In this document: positions 29,937 to 32,865 of the stretch, in pieces
How the letters are laid out: each line of letters begins with the position of its first letter
Position numbering within the stretch: the first letter of the stretch is position 1
Origin: Ramazzottius varieornatus
Lineage: Eukaryota; Tardigrada; Eutardigrada; Parachela; Ramazzottiidae
Length of the DNA: 32,865 nt
Direction of reading: 5' to 3'
Assembly: GCA_001949185.1 (NCBI GenBank)
Contig: BDGG01000025.1
Span: 73,485-106,349, forward strand
Notes under the pieces: model-generated
Database searches by the model: none
Seen by the model: only the letters and a program-made list of their open reading frames with translations
What the model was told of the DNA's origin: nothing
Made by a program: the position numbers and the translations under genes

Positions 29937-32517
29937 TCAGGCGGCTGCGGCAGTTTCGGGTTCTTCACTCTGGGCTTCATCCAGAGAACGTCCGCTCTTC
30001 GGTAGGCGGACTTTCCACCTCCTATAATTCGTCGAGGGGATATCCTTGCATGGTATTACCGGGTTGGTCCTACAGGAAGAAGTTCAGGCTTTCTTTGCCG
30101 TTGAGGCTGTTTTGTTCTGGGCTTACTTGGCATCCGGAAGTAGGAAAGCGTGTGGCTGGACTGCTTCCATCACTGGGGTGTTATCGCAAAGTATTCTAGA
30201 CATTGTGGTACTTCTTATGGCTTCGACTTGCTCTGAAAAGTGAGGTGAGTTAGGAGCAGTTGTTTGATCACTAGGACCCAGGACATAAAACCTTGAGCCG
30301 AGGGGGGCGGGTTGATGCTTACTGTCGGACATAGACGAGGATAGAGGGAGGTCGTTCTCGTACCAAAACCTGTCTCCGAATCTTAGCCTTCTGAATTGGT
30401 CAGCAATGATACAGGCAAAGGTGGGACCGACCTGCCCACCCGTAACGTGGTTCTCGGCCGTACCGGCGATGTATAAGTCCACGTCCTCGATATCACTGCA
30501 ACGTGAATCTGATACTACACTAGTATGTTGCAAAGATAATTCAATCATAATTCAAACTGTAGCTGTTCAAGAAATTTATTTGAAAACAGTTTCTTGAAGG
30601 ATCTTTTTCTATCGTCGTCTGGCTTGTCTTATCAGAAGGGTCGCAGCGGTGTACACAGATATTTCCTACAGTATTCTGCGGGCATGGTCAACCAGCTTGT
30701 GCTTTGGAAATCAAGACCTACGAAATTTACTTGTATTGGTCCTCCATTTTGTCGGCGATATCAGTGGGTATGATATTCATAGCCCTTAATTCGTCAAAGT
30801 TCGATGCAGTTGGCAGCCCGCACAACTGTCGCCATTTCATCCAGCCAGGAATACCATGGTCGCGTCCCCGCTGAATATTCAGTGCAGTCAGGTCCAGACC
30901 AAAGGCGTCGCCAGGTATCTCAAAGAGATGATTTGTCAGCTCGTCGACGAAGTTATTATCGATCTCTTGTGTGGGTGAGGACACCATGCCGAGGATGACT
31001 TCATCGAAAGCGTTCTTGTCGTACAAGGCAAAGGGATGAAAGAAGGTGGTCTTGAGGTTCTCGCTTCCACGGAACTTGTAGTCTTTGTCGGACCGTCGGA
31101 AAGCGTTCTGTACCATGGTGTGACCAACACGGTAGGCGGCAGTGGCAAACTCGTTCAGGATGCCGGGGTGCATGGATATGTTGTACTCGCGGAAGCGACC
31201 GGTGTTGAGCAACCGAAGGTTCCATTTGTCCAACATTTGGTCGCCCAGCAAAACTGGCAAAAACTCCTAACAGTCATATCAAATTACGTTCTAGCAGAGT
31301 AGCTCGATCAGTTTTGGTGCCATAACATGTCCATATGACGCTGGGTTCTTCTAATTGGCACTTCCGAGGTATGTTCCGAATTGTTGAGGAAACGAGTTTT
31401 TGCTGGAGGGGTGTCAGTCGAACTCTCCAGACCGCTAATGCAGTTATCTGGAGCATGCCCTAAACCATCGAATGCTGGAGATATGCGAGAAACGAATGGA
31501 TGGGGAAATTTTGGCGGAAATGTCCATGTAGGGAAGACAGCTGAAAGAGAGTTTTCTGCACCAATTTTCTATGCATGGTTTGCAGTACGGGCCGAATCAG
31601 CTGTTTCCGGGACGCAGTTTTATTTCCTTTATGACTCACCGAAAACCTTGCTGACATACTATTCTACGCGAAGGTGCGCGCCAAGCCAGTTTTTCTTCCA
31701 TACATGGAACGGTGATGAGCTACTTTTCGGACAATGGTCAAAGGCTCATTACCGTGTCATCTGGTGTCTCACTTCGAATTTGGATGTGTCTTCATGAGCT
31801 TTGAATGCCCATGTTCTTAGAGGGGTGAAAACTCGCCCTGTCGGGGAAGTGCCAAATAGCAAAAACCAGCACCATATGCATACTACAGAAAGTATCGTTC
31901 GAAGATCGCTTGAGATATTTTTTCTACAATCTCTCTGTGGTTCTGTATGTTGGTGTGGTTCTTACACTGTAAGTGATGTGTTGAAGTTGAGCGACGGTGA
32001 TATGGCGAGCTTCGTGGAAGAGTTTCTGGTCTCTCCAGTGTGGGTTGAATTCGTGAAGAATACTTGCGATACGGTTGTGATGACGCAGCCAAAGAGTTTG
32101 AAATTCGGCAATACCCAGCTGTAACAAAACTTAATGTAGCGAAAACAACATCGTCCGAACGAAATGACGTGGGAATAAGAACACAATCTGAAAGCGAACA
32201 GGGAACTTTCGCTTTTCTGTTGACAGACTTACGTGAACGTTGGCCCGACTGTCACCTGTCAACCAAAATGAGGAAATAATATCAATATTCTGATATTCTG
32301 AAGAAATGTCTTGATGTCAAATGTGTCAAACGTAGTCTGGCTCTGAGGAAAAGCTTAAGACTGTGAAGACTAACTTAGTACAGCAATGAAAGTGTACAAG
32401 AGGTTTACCGGCCTTGAAGCACATTTTGTTCTCGTTGGCGTCGATGCATTCGGCGTTTTTGGGATTCTGAGGCAGTAGCATGTAGTGCGGATCGTCTTTC
32501 GGTGAAAAGAACTTCAG
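29937..32517 (-). CDS. animal haem peroxidase, 3' seven exons (5' end beyond window)
   Basis: Exons on the minus strand, all GT-AG and in phase: 32517-32409, 32255-32233, 32118-31966, 31266-30731, 30495-30323, 30232-30127 and 30069-29937. Peroxidase motifs occur in order: LLPQNPKNAEC then CFKAG, GDSRANVH, TLWLRHHNRIASILHEFNPH, EFLPVLLGDQM, FATAAYRVGHTMV (proximal haem His), LNIQRGRDHGIPGW, DIEDVDLYIAG, VGPTFACIIADQFRRLRFGD, RILCDN and CKDIPSTNYRRW. A short acidic/alanine tail ends at the TGA. The exon 32255-32233 is only 23 nt. The distal-His region and signal peptide should lie on exons right of the window. The family uses hydrogen peroxide to oxidise substrates, usually extracellularly. The subtype (peroxinectin, chorion or peroxidasin-like) cannot be fixed without the N-terminus. 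Confidence 0.92.
31267..31965. other. 699-bp intron of the peroxidase gene
   Basis: This is far longer than most introns in the window (about 60-110 bp). A plus-strand frame at 31381-31797 (138 codons) lies inside. No domain or repeat structure was recognised in it. It may be old transposon sequence. Confidence 0.45.
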
Positions 32518-32865
32518 CTGACCTACAGCGAAAAAACAATATTTTTGTCAAGTATTAAGGGATCAACATTGTATTTTAGTGCTCGGGCACATTGACGAGG
32601 GGATTATGCCTGTCCTCCGCCTTCCCGGAATATTCTGGTATGATAGAATGGTAGAGAAGAGTCTGCTCCATCATCTGAAACTGGCGTAGACTGCCGAATG
32701 AAATCCTGGAAGCCTATACAGGAACCGGAAGTGACGTCAAAATCTGGGCGGTACATAGTTAGTCAATCAAGCGGTTTGATTTCCATGTGGTTGATTCGTT
32801 GCTGATTGACAGAGCTACATCGTGCTTCAGCATGCAAGCTCATCACTTCTGTTATTGAGAATCCC
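32518..32865. other. upstream intron sequence of the peroxidase gene, to window edge
   Basis: The next peroxidase exon (the region with the conserved TSYLDGS-type motif) was not found here. An open minus-strand stretch around 32595-32690 did not match the expected motifs. An ACCGGAAGT site is at 32724-32732. Confidence 0.4.

Overview
The window is animal nuclear DNA from a small, compact genome. Genes are split by many short GT-AG introns, mostly about 60-110 bp, and the gene content is metazoan: Roquin, a FAM69/DIPK-like kinase, a natriuretic-receptor-type ectodomain, an animal haem peroxidase and a globin-like gene. A small protostome, perhaps a tardigrade, fits the style, but the sequence alone does not prove it.

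Layout. 1-2053: repeats and no convincing gene. 2054-5990 (+): complete 11-exon WDR36/UTP21 (896 aa). 8021-10761 (+): complete 5-exon Roquin/RC3H homologue (706 aa) that lacks the CCCH zinc finger. 11713-12313 (+): complete 4-exon BET1 SNARE (124 aa). 13426-14217 (-): an unrecognised small three-exon gene model (111 aa). 14735-15809 and 16769-18993: two hAT-type DNA transposon remnants from different families. 19555-20729 (+): FAM69/DIPK-like secretory-pathway kinase (347 aa). 20987-23466 (-): a multi-exon gene with a natriuretic-peptide-receptor/receptor-guanylate-cyclase ligand-binding domain but no room for a cyclase domain. 24164-26653 (+): a complete but broken pogo/Tigger-like element with TA target duplication. 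26820-27370: a GGTGT-rich repeat. 27374-27802: a GC-rich fold-back element with a 7-bp target duplication. 28048-29457 (+): a globin-derived gene whose centre is glycine/alanine-rich. 29937-32517 (-): seven 3' exons of an animal haem peroxidase running off the right edge.

The genes are unrelated housekeeping or secretory functions rather than one pathway: ribosome biogenesis (WDR36), mRNA decay (Roquin), ER-Golgi transport (BET1), lumenal kinase (DIPK-like), receptor, globin-like, peroxidase. The intergenic space and several introns are filled with DNA transposons and palindromic MITEs. One MITE family, with ends resembling TGGGAGCT, has four copies within 5.4 kb.

The most interesting items are the globin-derived gene (introns at the conserved globin positions, haem histidines not visible), the Roquin without its zinc finger, the receptor ectodomain without a cyclase, and the fold-back element readable as a similar ORF on both strands. 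Exon models were built by hand from splice consensus, reading phase and recalled family motifs. No database search was run.
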